From Melanocharis versteri (lineage: Eukaryota > Chordata > Aves > Passeriformes > Melanocharitidae): a stretch of DNA of 64,000 nt. This document shows, piece after piece, positions 1 to 13,600 of the stretch. The stretch's first letter is position 1. Each line of letters starts with the position of its first letter. The notes beneath the pieces were generated by a model. It ran no database searches. It saw only the letters and a list, made by a program, of their open reading frames with translations, and had not been told where the DNA came from. The stretch is from assembly GCA_013397845.1 (NCBI GenBank), contig VZTG01004269.1:106090-170089 (forward strand). Reading direction: 5' to 3'. The position numbers and the translations under genes are program-made.

Positions 1-3000
1 TAAAATGGTGATGGATATACTCTGTACAGGCAGTGGTGCTTGTTCAGGTGCTGAAAGCAGTTCAGTTGAAACACTGTGGAGCCAGCTAACATCAAACATG
101 GATTTATCAGACTAAGGGCCTTTATCTCTCTCCTTCCCTTCCCACTAAAACCATCTATTGCAGAGTAAATATTTCTGATTTCATGGGGGTTTAGCTGTTC
201 CACAACAGTGCTCTTTTCTCCACAGCTGGAGTGGATTGACCCTGCAGTGAAGACTACCATTTAGAAGTACTGCTAGGTTGACAGTGTGGATGAGATTCAT
301 CCTGTGGGTATGTCTGGATCGAGAGCAGGCACCTTCAACTCCACTTGTAGTTACTAGGAGGAGACAGAAGGTCTTGGATGAAATTCATTTTGTAGTAAAG
401 TAATTAGAAAATAAGTTAGGAGCATAGTGTTCATTAAATTCTCTTTGTTCCCTCTTGATATATATAAAAGACCTAGATGTGACTATTTCAGTAGATGTAC
501 AATGTGTCTATCTAAACATTGGTTAGATGGCTTTCACAGCTTTTTTTTTTCTGTTGGCTTATCCTAAGTCTTTATTTTAAAAAGTGATTCGTATTACCTG
601 ATGAGTTCCAAATCAGCTCTGCAGTGCTGTAATAAATATAATTATTATGATAATTATTTGCCATCTCCACTAAAGTTAAAATGCTGTATGATAATGCAGA
701 GAGAGAGGAGGTCGCCAGCTGTTTATGCTTCTGAAAACAGGAAGAATTCACTCACTTCTATGCAAAAGAATCTTCCGAAGTGTTATGAAAATGGAGCTGA
801 AATATATTCTGGGTTGTTTCTCTGCACCAGGAGACCATTATCATGATAATTTAACACCTGTATCACTGATTTTTGGTAGTGCAACCTGTAATCATAGTCT
901 GAAGTGATCCCTGAAGCAGTTATAATTTAGATTACAGTTTAAAATAAAACAGTATTAGTTCTGAGCTGTTGGATCACAGAATGTGGAACACCTCACCAAG
1001 CGATGATTGTGATAAGCAGGATTTGCCACGAAGGAGGGTGATATCATAATTCTACATTCTTGAAATGTAGTCAGACTTGACTTGTTTCTTGAGTAGGATG
1101 GCCCATTTTTGGCAGGGTGTTACCATACAGAATGCTTTCATGAGGCACCTTTCTGGTAGTTTTGTTTAATACAGGCCCAGTAGACACTGCTGATTTACCT
1201 CCAGGCTGTGATTTTGAAGGGCAGTCAGTATAACTCAGGAAATGGAGGAGTGCCATGAAAAGAAAGTTATATCAATGAGACATCGCAGGTATTACACGTG
1301 GGGAGAAATAACACCGCCAAGCAGAGCTGTCAACACTCTTCTGTGTACCTTCCACCTCTGCTGTCTCACCAATACTGACAAAGTCTGGAGGATAGTAGGA
1401 ATGGCTTAGAAACCCAGAAAGCTTTCTGTCGCAAGAGATAAAGAGGAAGAAGGTACCTAAGTTATTCTCTCTGTTTATTCTTTTAGAGCTGTTTAGGGAA
1501 GGAAAATGAAATCACATCTCCCAAAATGATTGTTTGTTTCTGTACTGACAGTGTTATCAGCAGTGTAGGTTTTGGCACTGTTACAAGGTGATCTGTGCTC
1601 CTGTTTAAAAAAAAAACTCTGTTTGCTTCCTGGGTTTTTCTTTTTCCTTTCCTTCTTATTGAAACTGCTGCCTAAGCAAATTTTGCAGGTCCATAAAGCC
1701 CTGGGACTGGCTAGAGGGACTGGCAGCTGAACTGTGAGCTAGGTTTAGGTAAAAAAAGTCTTGACCATTGTACTTATTCATTGGGGTATGCTCCAGGCCA
1801 ACCATCATGCAGCATCTCTACCACAAGATAATACAAGAGGAAAAATAAACAGACTATTGTTTTGTGGCTTTTTTTGTGGATGGGATATATGCTTGAAATG
1901 GAGACACTTTGTGACATTTCATTTCTTTCAGCCTTCCTACTTGACTTTTGAACGGTTTAGGAAACATAAGGAGTGTAGTCACACTTGTGTAACCCTAATA
2001 CTCAGATCACCCATGTGAAGACATTACTGTCATTTTTCAAAGGTGGTTCTGGCACATTGGAGATTCTTCATCACTCTGACACATGACTCCTACCCAGACC
2101 AACGACATTGAGATGCCTAAATAATTAGAAGGTTCTAGACCTTAATGACATGTTTTAGCCATCTTCCATTGCTCAGTGAAGTCAATGGAAATATTTCACT
2201 GAAGTTTATTAACGGTTAGATACTTTCTTGACAATGAAGATCTAAGCTTTTTTGTCTGGACAAAGGCCCTGTCTTAGTACGGAGAGAGGCCCTATAGGTA
2301 TTGCAAATTTTTAGAGTTGTGTCGTATTATTGGATTTCTTTAAGTAGGACATAAAAAGTAATAATACAAAACTTTCTAAAAACTAAGGCATTTCACTGCT
2401 ACTTGAATACCTTAGAATTTCTTTCCACAATATTCCTGTTCACCTACAAGTGTGGGCAAACTGAAGTGTTTAATTGCCTAGCTTTCTAGTGATAACACTC
2501 ACTGCAGACTCAAGTTTGTGCTAAAGCTGTGGAATCAACTAGCTGAGTCTTGACATTACTGAGTCATTCTGAGCTGAAGTCCATGCTGCAGTCCTGAGGC
2601 CAGTTTCATGTTGCTTCCAACAGAGCCTTCTGTGATTGATACACAGAAAGAAAAGACTGACTGCCCTATGAGGCTCATAGGAAGGAGGGATGTTGAGCAT
2701 TCCTTTATGAGTTGAGTGTCCTGCAATTAAATAAAAAATCTGACATAAAAGCCCAATATCCTCATTGACCAAGGGTTTCAGGGAAACAGTGTTAAAATCA
2801 TAATGTTTCGAGGAACGGTCTAAGATGAGGAATGTTCTTAGCTGCTCTAAATTCTGGGTCACTGGATGTAGAACTAGTGCTCTTCTTGGTCCAACATGAA
2901 TTTTCAGATCGTATCCATTCAATCCGCCTAGCAAGTTTCTCTGGACTGTGTGGTCTAAGGACTCAATATTTTTTTGCAACATTAGAAGCCTGACAAAAAA

Positions 3001-6000
3001 AAAATCTAGACAGTTTAGGCACCTCTAAATTTAGACAATAGCTGATAAGAAGCATGCAAATTATGAATAGTCTGAACTAAATCCTTCAAAGTCCTATAGT
3101 TTGTGGATCTGGCAGCATATGTGCCAAACTCCCATAGATTTTTATGCCTAACTGTTGTGTCATTTCGAAGGAGAACAAAGAAAAGTCAAAATGATTTCAT
3201 AAAAAATTTGCTATTTGTACATGATAGGATATTGGTGTCTTGCCCAGTTAGGGAAAACACTCATGTAATTTCTACTGAAAACCAGCTCAAGACTATCTCT
3301 TCTGAATTTAGGAAAGAGCTGTTTTGTGTATCATATTATCAGCAAAGTAGTAGCAAGTAGCCCAATATGATTTTATTTTTCAGACTTTTTTCAAATCAAT
3401 TCAAAAATAAATATTTTGGAGCTTGAAATCACTTCAGAAAAGCTTGATACGGTAATAATAGCTCACACTTGTGCTAGTTGTTTCCTAACCGGGCCCTTAG
3501 CCATATTATTTGCATTTTGTCTTTGCTCACAACTATCCTTCTCATGTTCTTGTCAAAGCTATTACACTTGCTATTAGAAAGAAAGGAGGCTATCTGTATT
3601 CCCAACATTCTGAGACCGAACAAAGGAGCAAACATTTCTGCACAAAGCTTCTTTGAGTTATTTAATTTACTTTCTAACAAAAGGAAAGATGACATTGAGA
3701 ACTCAGCAAAGAACAAAATTATTTCTTAAAACATGAAATACAAATGATAATTCAATCATTAGTAGAAATTTTAATACATTCAGGAAAAATTCATTATGCC
3801 TTCTTCACTACAGATTGTGAACCAGTGGCTGTTGTAGTGGGGTACGAGAGTTACATTTGATTTTGGTATTGGCTTTAATTTGCAGGCTGACAAAAAATCT
3901 GCTTAAAAATGTAGATGCTAATCTCTCTTATTCCTTCCATTTTATTAATAATAATTAGAGAAATCCCTTGTCTCAGGAACAAATGGCAAGTTTTCAGTGG
4001 GAATAAAACAGAATAAAGCTGCTACTCCCTCTCTACCATACACTTGTATTCTTCCTTTATTTATAAGCATATTTTAATAATCCATTACTTACTTTTTATA
4101 AAGATGATATCATATTGAAACAGAGTAAGTTAATACCATGAGTGACAACTTGCAAAAGACATGATGGTCTGGCTTTTGATATCCTTCAAATACAAATTTT
4201 TATAAATGTATTCACCCTTGGTGTCATTTAATGCAAAAAAAATGTAGCTACAGCTTTTAGTCAACTGGAAGTCTGAGGATGGGCAGTTTGTTTTTACAAG
4301 AGAAATAAAGGGGCCAAGTATATCACACAATGGCATATTCCAATAGATAAGCTTGGATGTGGCCTCCACTTCTGTAGTTAGGAGCAAATGAATCATAGAT
4401 TCATAAGGTAAGAAGTTGAAATATTCTACTAACATTTTTGTGTTGATCACATAAAGGTTCAAAGCAATCTTTGGAGAGCCTCTCTTACCACATCACTTAA
4501 TAGAATTAATAGGAAGCAATATCAATGTCTGCATTAAAAAATATCACCTCTCAACATAATTTCAACTTCAGTGGTCAGAAATTACACAGATTACATTTCA
4601 CGCACATAGACTGAATTATCTGAAAAATTTCTCTCCTGACAGATACTACTACATGAAATAGGTGACTCATGACCTTCACTGAATTTGAGTCTGTCCTTTC
4701 ATAAAAACATGAGGGAAGAAAATCTGGAAAAGGAGAGGAATTGTATTATGTTATATTTCAACATCTACAATCTAATTTGAGACATATGATATGGTTTCAA
4801 AACACTTTTATATGCATAAATTCTTGTTCGGTGGAGAGAGTTGGTCAATAAAACTAAAACAGGTCCCGCCTGTTGCAGAGTGAGTTAATAGAGGGTTGCC
4901 CTTGCTAGCATTTCTTTTTTATTAGGTAGAATTAGAGACAGATTTCCTTGCAATAGACAATTCCCTGTAACTTTTAGATGTACATTGGTGTGTCCTTAAA
5001 CTGAATTGCAGGAAAGACAACAAGCAGAAGTGATCAATCCTCACTCGTACAACAGGTGTGTCTTTTGTGTACTTCTGATTGTGCCACTCACGCAGCATAA
5101 CATGCTTCTACTGTAAAATTTCTAAGAAGTGCTTCTGATCTTTCAGTCCAAAATAATCCCATCTCATGTTAATTTGAGGTGTGACTACTTATAGACCAGC
5201 AAAACCATTATTCTGACAAGCGTCTTGAGCTTTGCAATAGTTGTGCAAACTGCTTACCTTGCATAGCATTTATTTAACTAATGTATACTGTGAGCCAGCA
5301 GCAAACATGATTGATGTGTTTGCAGTGAGTGACCAGGCCATGAGAATTTTCTTTATCAGGAGGATTTAGAGACTGAGGTGCAGGTGAGGTGGAGCTGACT
5401 GCGTGGGCCTAAAACAAGGGAAGGTGTCAGTCTGTGAATGTGGATGGAAAACTGGGTATCAAGGCAAATGAAATGCAGGAGGGGATGACAGTTGTAAGCT
5501 TCAACATCCTCTGTGTTTTGAGATTTCAGAGCCTCTATATCTTGAAAAATATGTCCCTCTTTCTGCTCTTCCATGCAAACTGAGAACCAGGGAGTTGCGT
5601 CCTCCTTGTCCCACCTAGAATGAGTTATTGGCATTTCTGATGGTGATATGATTTTAATTTTTGCAGCTGTGAGTCCCACAGGTGAAGCAGTTAATGACCT
5701 GAAATATATAGTAATTTTAAATTACGCTATTGTGAAATTATATGTAGAAATCGTATAAATATTTCAATTGTTTTAAATATAAAGACCAGGGCAGTGATAT
5801 CAAATGTCAGTAGCATGTTACTGTAAACTCAGCAGTTTCTCCAGTGGCATAATAGGTTACACGTTTTAAATAAGAGTGCTCTTCATGCTTATGATTAGTA
5901 CTGATCCAGAAAGCATAGAATAAGTGTTTTAAATAATCTCCCTACTGAAAATCAATAATTTGTTCAGTTATTATGAGCACAGTATGTGACGTAAAAATAG

Positions 6001-9000
6001 AATAACATTTGCATTAAATTTTCTACAAGGACTCTTTAGGGAGTCATGAACAGCACAGAACCATTTTCTCCCCTACATCTTTGGTGAACAACATGAAAGC
6101 TGTAAGTGTTTCAAAACCAAGTCCATACACCAGTTGCATATGTTTTATATTTATTTTTATTATGACGGTGTAGGAAACAGTGGTGTGCTAGGCAATAAGT
6201 TCAGGATGGGGAAATAAGCAAGTAGAAGCTCTGTAACTGGGATGATTAAACTGTAATTGCCACTTTCTTTTTTAATCTTTAGGATAATATTTTGATCCTA
6301 TTTAATATTCTAAAAAGGGGCTACATAGGATTTTTGTCATTCTTTAAAAAGTCCATTTAGGGCCTATATTTAAGAATATAGAGGAGAGGCCACCCCTGAA
6401 GGAACAACTTCCTTTTTATTTTAGTTTTTGTATTGCATTTAACCCCTTCAAATGCTGGATGATATTTTGAACAAAACCATAAATTATATATAGCTTGATT
6501 TTACTCAGAAGGAACTAATTTAAAATATTGGATTAATTTTGGTTCAGAATTTTTGTTATCAAAACAGCCGTTAATAGCAAAACAAATTATTTCTTTTATC
6601 AAATTACAGAGGTAGCTTCAATTATTTTTTTACAATTTCTGAAAGAGCATATTTTTTAAAAGGACCATATTACAAAAACACTTCTGTTCCTTCACTGTTT
6701 AATTTCTACACTCCACTGTTAAAAAGAGGCTGAACTTCTTCTACAAGCCTGGCTATAGGGAGCTTTCAACTTCCGTCTGAAAAAACATATCGCTGTATTC
6801 CCAAGGCACTGTCTTGTATTTAACAAACAGAGGCTTTCAGCAGTGGTTTCCATACAGAAACCTTTTGCTGTATCAGAGGAGGTTGTTTCAATTTGGGGAA
6901 TAAATTTATTCCCAGATTAACTTTAGTAACATGAATGCAGAAGAGAATTTTGCAAAATGTATTGTACACACTTAGCTGCTTCATAGCCTTTTCCCATTAT
7001 CTAATGTATAATTAATAATTTTTAAAAGTTAGTGAATTGTTATTTTTGAAAATGTATTTTCACCCTGATTATCCACTGTCTCAGACTTTGGTTACTCATG
7101 CACAGACTGCTCACAAATTTTAGCCAACCAAGCGATGAAATTATTTTTCACCCACTTTGGAGATATGTAAATGAATTTAGAGCAGAAGAGAAGCTAGATC
7201 TCACTGTGAAATATCCTATCCATTGAGAAGGAAAAAAAAAAAAAAAACAAGCAAAAAAAAAAGACAAGGTCTCTATGCAAAAAAAAATCCCTCCAAACAG
7301 TACTAACCTGCACAAAATAAAAAAATATTAAAAAACACAAAAGCAAAGAAAGGGTGAACAATAATTTTACCTCAGTGTTTCACATAAAGAATTATATGAG
7401 TAGAATAAAAATGTCAATTAGTGTGTATTGATTTTTTTTTTCCATTCTCTGAAAGGAAATGTTCGCTTTGACAAAATCACTGGTGTTTCTTCCAATATGG
7501 CAAGATTTTTTTTATGTGCTGTTTCTGTCAACTCGAGGAACTTCATGTAACAGCCTGAGATTTCGATCTCACTGCAAAATTTGTCCTTTACAGCAGTCTT
7601 CTCTAAGAGTTGTTACAAAGAATAACATCTCTAATGACTCTTGCTCTGGCTATGAGGAAGAACCATATAACCTTTTTATATTTGTTTACTTTTTCCTACA
7701 GCTGTACAGATTTCAGAAAGCTTCATCAGTGACTAGAGATTTGGGAAACCTAATTTCTTTTTAGGAGCTCCATATAAGGCATTTGTGACACAGAACACTG
7801 AGTCTTAATTCTTGTAAAAACAGATTATATTGAAGGCGTTTCTGTTGGAAGCCTATGCTAAGTTTACACTTTGCCAATTAGCAATACCTTCATGAAAACT
7901 GCGCAATCCTCCACCTTCTCATAAAGAGGATGAAAAAGAGAGGCATAACAATGTCTTGTCCGGAATCAGCTCAGTATTTTACTAGTCAGTCTGCCCAGAA
8001 ACAAAGAAAATCAAATGCAACTCCCAGACATGTAGAATGTATTAGGGATGGAATAAGAAGCCTTAGCTCTGTAGTTCCTGGCTTTTGTTGGATTATTTTT
8101 ACATAGCTTTTGTATTTAGGGAGGATTACGGCACACATGGTCAAGAAGATCACACAGTCTTTTCAGACCCCTATAATACTTCAAGGTGCAATGTAATTAG
8201 TTAAATATGGACAGAAAAAACAATCTGTCTCATGGCTTTTGGAGTTTTAAATAAAAACTTGTCGCACATTTAAACATATTTTTTTAGCATTTACTGAAAA
8301 AAAATGTATAATGGAAAACTTCATACTCAAAGACAAGGTCTGCCACAGTAACAATTATTCTCAATTTCCTCTATGGTTATCACAGGAGACTCTTTAGAGC
8401 TATTATGATTTTGGTTGAAGTGCATGGGACAGTGCTGTTTAATTTTCGTGAGATCTTAATATAACTGTTATGATTCCTCCATCAAATGCATTATCATACA
8501 TTCTACAGTTGTCATGGTGTATTGCACCAATAAATACTACCAAGGAAATTCTTCATGCACAGTTCATTGACATAATAGGCTATAATGGGTTTTTTTTTAG
8601 TGCTGCTATGGTCTACTGTATCAATGCCTGCTGAGGGAGACTTTAAAGCACTCATCCAAGCACACAGGGTAACTATACATAATAAAAATCTTTATGAAGT
8701 TTTTGGAAATAAGCAATTATTCTGCACTGCACTGTTCATTTTATTTATAAGTGTCAAAATCATTAGCATACACAAGGGACAGATGTGGTATTCAAATTTT
8801 CACTTAAAGATTGAATTAACTTAACTTTCACAGGCTTCAAGAACCTTCAAGAAAGTTGAGGGGTTTTATGTTGTCCTTCATTTTTCCTAATGTCAAAGTG
8901 CAAAAACACAAAGGAAAAACTTTACTGTCACTCAATGATCTCATGCTTCTTTATCTTGATCTCAATATCTTCCCTGTATTTTTAAGAAAAGTTACCATTG

Positions 9001-9526
9001 CCTTATCTTCCTATCTGAAAGCTATTCCTGTAATTTTAAACTCTTGTCTAAATTTTCTCTCTATGAAATGAATAGAGAGTAGTATCCCCCCCAAAAAAAA
9101 ACAATTTGGAGGAACATCCATAAATTAGGGACCTAAAATGAGTGTGAAGAATGACTCACTGAAGAATTTAGCCTAGCTTCCTAGCAAATACCTGCCACAG
9201 GAAATATATCTCAGTCCTTATGTAGAAAATACAGACACAATATTTCTAGAATTTCAGCTGTCTAGATGAAAAGGGATTAGATTAGAAAAACAAATAGGAT
9301 CTTTCATACTAAATAGGATGTAGTGCTGAATAACTACCACTTTCTTAGATGAGTACCAAGATACTCAATAGGAAGTTCAAGAAACCATGCAGCTATGATT
9401 GTGTGACTGATAGATTAGCTTTGCTTGAGGTCTGTGAGGAAAGTTTAACTCCACTCCAGAGATGTACTATAGTATATTCTAGATAATCAGAAAACTCTTC
9501 TTTTTTTTTTTTTGCCTTCCAGATGT
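1..9526. other. AT-rich non-coding DNA, no gene supported
   Basis: I see no host gene here. The longest open frame is 147 codons on the minus strand (2539-2982). It shows no domain, signal peptide or recognisable family, and it has no convincing splice sites around it. Another minus frame at 5356-5679 (107 codons) is equally featureless. The stretch holds scattered A and T homopolymers, and no CR1 tail or LTR that I can recognise. It looks like intergenic or intronic sequence. Small exons without obvious homology could be missed. Confidence 0.55.
7232..7262 (+). repeat. A-rich simple repeat
   Basis: A run of sixteen A residues is followed after CAAGC by a second run of A. More A-rich sequence with TATTAAAAAA follows to about 7350. 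No recognisable retroposed body lies upstream of the A run, so there is no evidence that it is the tail of a processed pseudogene. Confidence 0.8.
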
Positions 9527-9960
9527 TGTAGTGGTTTGATCTTGGCTGGTCTCCAGATGCCATCAAATCATTCTATCACTCTCCCTCCATCAACAGTGGA
9601 AGAAAATATGATGAAGAGCTCATGCGTTTAGATAAGAACTGGAAGGCCACTCAACATTTACTGTCACTGCAAAAACAGGAGCAACTTGAGGAAATGAGTT
9701 TCATTTGCTTCCAATTAAACAAAGGAAGATAATAGGAAACAATAATGAGTCTAAAAACACTTTCCCCCTTATCTCCCTTCTTTCCCAGGCTCATCTTCAC
9801 TCATGTCTTCTACATTCTCCCACTGGACAATGAAGAACGGGGGTTGGGGTTTGTGGTCAGTCCATGAGTCTTTGTTTCTGCTGCTCCTTCCTCCTCCTGC
9901 TCTTTCCCTGCTGCAGGCTGGGGTCCCTCCCACAGGAAACAGTCTTCAGGAACTTCTTTT
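9527..9960 (-). mobile_element. Truncated ERVL-like LTR (U5-side part)
   Basis: The plus-strand text starts TGTAGTGGTTTGATCTTGGC and runs through a pattern shared with the better preserved LTR at 16630-17397. That pattern is a CTCACTC-like block, GAGAAAATATGA, AATTACTGTCA-like sequence, CCAATTA, CCCTTCTTTCCCAGGCTCA, and then TGGGGTCCCTCCCACAGG. By comparison with avian ERVL-type LTRs the sense strand is minus, so the 3' (U5) end lies at the low coordinate. The U3 side is missing: homology stops near 9960, where a CR1 fragment begins. A run of thirteen T residues (9501-9513) lies just outside the outer end. No target duplication can be tested because one end is gone. It is clearly diverged and carries no coding region. 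Confidence 0.72.
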
Positions 9961-10655
9961 CCTTCTGTGATAAGGTCTCCAATCAAGTTGATGAAGGGAA
10001 GGCAGTGTGTGTAGTTTTACTGGATTTTAGTGAGGCTTCTAAAACTGTCACTCACAGCATTCTTCCACACTAGTTGTCCAGCTGTGGGATGAGCAGGTTC
10101 ATGATGTGCTGGGTGAAGAACTGGCTGAAGAGCAAAGCTCAAAGTGTTGGGGCTACATCTGTCTGGAGACTGATCATCAGTGGTGCTCCTCAGGGCTCAA
10201 TTCTAGGGCCTGTCCTGTTCAATATATTTACCAACAGTCTGCACAAGTTGAGTGCACCAATGGCAAGTTTGTGGATGATATCAAGTGGGAGCTGCTCATG
10301 GAGAGCAACAGATCTTGCGGAGGGTTCTGGATAGATTGGAGCATTGGCCTATAAATAATGGGATGAAATTTAACAAGATGAAGTGCCACATTCGGCACCT
10401 AGGATGGAGTAATGCTGGGCACAAGGGCAAGGGAGAAGAGTGGCTTGAAAGCAGCTCACAGAAAAGGGTCTGGAGGTGCTGGTAAACAGTACATTCATAT
10501 AGAGTCAGCCCTGTCTGCCAAGAGGGAAAACCAGACACAGCATCGCCAGACTGTTAAAAGAGCTGATTATCTCGCTGTGCTCAGCAGTGGAGCAGCCTCA
10601 GTGTAAATAGTGTGTGCAGTTAAAGTACCACAATTAAAAAAGGGTGTGAAGATCC
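9961..10655 (+). mobile_element. CR1 LINE fragment, broken reverse-transcriptase domain
   Basis: The plus strand encodes pieces of the CR1 ORF2 reverse transcriptase. In order these are DEGKAV, a decayed LLDFSEA (family LDFSKAF), VKNWL, the template-grip motif GAPQGS, and PVLFNIF, all in one frame but interrupted by TAG at 10071-10073. The catalytic FVDD then appears in a second frame (about 10270), and LEHW...MKFNKMKCH in a third (about 10335-10385). There is therefore at least one stop and two frameshifts. Weaker nucleotide similarity continues to about 10650, in the part that encodes the region after the RT core. Neither the CR1 5' end nor the 3' tail is present. It abuts a truncated LTR. 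It is a dead LINE remnant and makes no product. Confidence 0.85.
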
Positions 10656-13600
10656 CTGAATAAAACTTCAGTCTCTTAGTGAAGTCTTCTTTAGTGAAAC
10701 ATGAATTTCCACTGTTTCAGTGTTCAGCCCAGTTAGAAACCAAGCCAAAGCCGTATGGGTGTTTTAAAGCAAGTAAATATACCATATATTGGTGCAACAT
10801 TACCTGTAGAAAAAATCCATAATGTAGACAAGACTTTTGACAATATTCTTTTCTTGAATGTTTGCCCCATAATGACAGCATTCTAAACAAGACCTGTGGC
10901 TCAATAACCAGACCAGCAGGGAGTAGTGGTAGTTGTGTACTTAAGTCAATATTCCAGCTTCTGTGCAAGGTTATCTTCACACAAAATGGCAATTATTGTT
11001 ATTATCTTAGATCCAGGAATCAACATATAAATGCACATCAGACCCAGACTAATTCAGAGTCCAGAAAAAAGTTTTAGCAAGTTAAACTAAAATTTCTAAT
11101 AGAAATACAGTTTGGGGAACACCTTTTGCTATCAAATGGAAGTAACAATAATTTTTAAATATGCAATGTAAATACACAATATAAAATAAATAGGATTGCT
11201 ATATTCTATAAATCATGACTTATAATTGCAGCTTATATATAATATCTTGCTTGCAATAATATGATTATATTTTAATAACATATTTACTGTAATTTATATA
11301 TAAATTTCTGCATATATAAGATAAAATTTCTTTGGAAATCTCAGCTGATAGCATAATCAGTGGTTTTGTTAAAGAGGTGTATAAAACACTAGTCACTGAT
11401 GAAACTGACGTTCTGAATATCAATAAAAACTACTAAGTGAAAAATTCTCTCTATTTACCCATAGATATCTTTCCCCATAAGCAAAGAACTCTTCAGTAAA
11501 TTCAACCAAAGAATCAAACAAAAAGACTGATCAAAAGACTAACCACATAAATCCTCTATACAGCACACTGAGGTGAAACAGAGGTTGTTCAGAGTTTATT
11601 GGCCAGGCTCTGGAAAGTGAAATGCAAGAGCATCATCGGGAAACGCCTCTAATTGAGAAGTAGGATTCTTTTGCTGAGGTTGAGCTCTATCTATGCTGAT
11701 ATATTTACCTGTTACTGCTTCCAAATTAATTAAAAGCTTTTTTGGATATGTTGACAGATTAGAGTACTAACAGTAGCATAAATGATCCAGAGAACTTCCT
11801 ACTTTTTGTCTTGTTCTGCTTGAAAATTGTTTCAGTCTCTTTTTAATCCTTTTGCATAGGTCTATTATACTTCTAACTTGCTTAAGAAGCAGACAGATCC
11901 GCACATAGTAGGTGACGTGGAGACAATGCAGAGGTTTACACATCACTACTGTTTGCATGTGTTTATTCTTTGTGCTGAGGAAGCATGTAACTCTTCATAA
12001 GGAATTTTTCAGCCTTCTCATGTAGGCTGAGGAGGAGCAGCTGCTGCATCTCAGTCTCTTAAAATGAGAACCATTATGAACCTTATCTCCTATCTGAAAA
12101 TTCAAGGCTGTCAAGAGTAGCAGTAAGAGCTCTGTAGCAAATGACCTAAAGCTGAACACACGCTACTCAATGATACATGTGTGCCAACACACCTACAAAC
12201 AAGAGGTTTCTTACCTCAGCAAGTGTTTTGTCAGTAAATCACATTTAGTTTGCTTTCACTCAGATCATGCTTTGGTTGCTATATCATGAATGCATTGAAG
12301 CTCTGGAATCTAACTTGAATGAAAACCTGAACATAGACCCTGAACAAGCTCAAGAAGGCTGATAACATATGTAATGCCCAATCTCTTATGATTTGCCTCA
12401 AAGTTGCACACAGATGCTCATTGGGAGAGACAGTTGTTATTTACTTGACAGCATTTTATGTTCTTTTGCACAGCAATATTCATTAGTCTAAACAAGATTT
12501 CATTAAGAGAGCTTTTCATGTGAAAAAAAAGTTAAAATGAGAGAAGTTGAGCCATGAGCAATCATTATTTAGAGTTGAAAATTATTTGGAAGGGTACTTT
12601 CTGGTCTTTCTTTCAAAATCAAGGAAAATATACAATTTTTATGAATCTATATTTTAGGTTCTGAACAGAGATAACATGCTGGAAAGAATCTGGAAAAGCT
12701 AGTTTTTATAACCCTGAGCTTTGAGCATTTGAATGGGCTGTGAAAGACACAGAAAACACATATCCTTATGTGGTTTATCTTCTCCCCTCTGTTTCTCTCT
12801 CCAACATCTAAACACAGAGCTGGTGGCAAGTCTGTCTTGGATATATTGCTCTCTACCTCAGAAAAAGGGGTCACTTTGGTGGACTGTTTAAAAGTCTTAA
12901 TTTTGTTTCAGCAAGGAATTAAAATTGGAGACCTTGAACTTTTTTCGAAAAAAAAAGATTTTTTTTTTTAAGATTTCTGTTCACGTCTCTAAACATGAAA
13001 AATTAGATTGAAATATCCTGCACCATATGTGTAAGTTGTTATTAGCAGAATCATTGCTTATGAAACAGAGTTCTCTGAGATCCCTCTGGAGGTAAGTAAT
13101 AGATATCTGGAAAACAGCCACCTCTGATACTAGTTCCCATTTCTTTGTTGGTACTTGTCACACAGGGAAATATGATATGAAGGAACAGAATCTCATCTGG
13201 TGTCAAGTTCGATATTTCCTTATGCTCAAAGTGGGCTCTGAAACAATAACTGACAAAGAGAGAGATGAACCAGTTTGATCATCTCACCAGCCTCTAAGGG
13301 TGAAATGTGTCAACGGGCTACAATATGTGCTCCTATTATTAACTTAGGACCCTAATTTTAATTTCTTTTCCTGCTTCCAGAGGAAGACAGATGACCAACA
13401 TTCAGAGGAGGTTCCTACGACAGCAGTGTCTTTTATAGTCTAAAAATCTCTGAAAAAATTATCTGAAAATCTTAGCTTCTGAGAAAGAACTGCCTGATAA
13501 TCCTGTTTATTTATGTTTACATGAAATTACTGTCTTTCACAAATCTAAATATCATTTTAGAGCCATAAGTTCTAAAGCACTAAGGAGGTGTCCCACTCAG

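Noticed and set aside
2539..2982. 147-codon minus-strand open frame
   Set aside because: No recognisable domain, biased residue pattern or splice context. This length is expected by chance in 64 kb.
4391..4470. AATCATAGATTCATAAGG resembling an old CR1 tail
   Set aside because: The similarity ends after about 30 bases, and the rest does not follow a CR1 3' end that I can recall.
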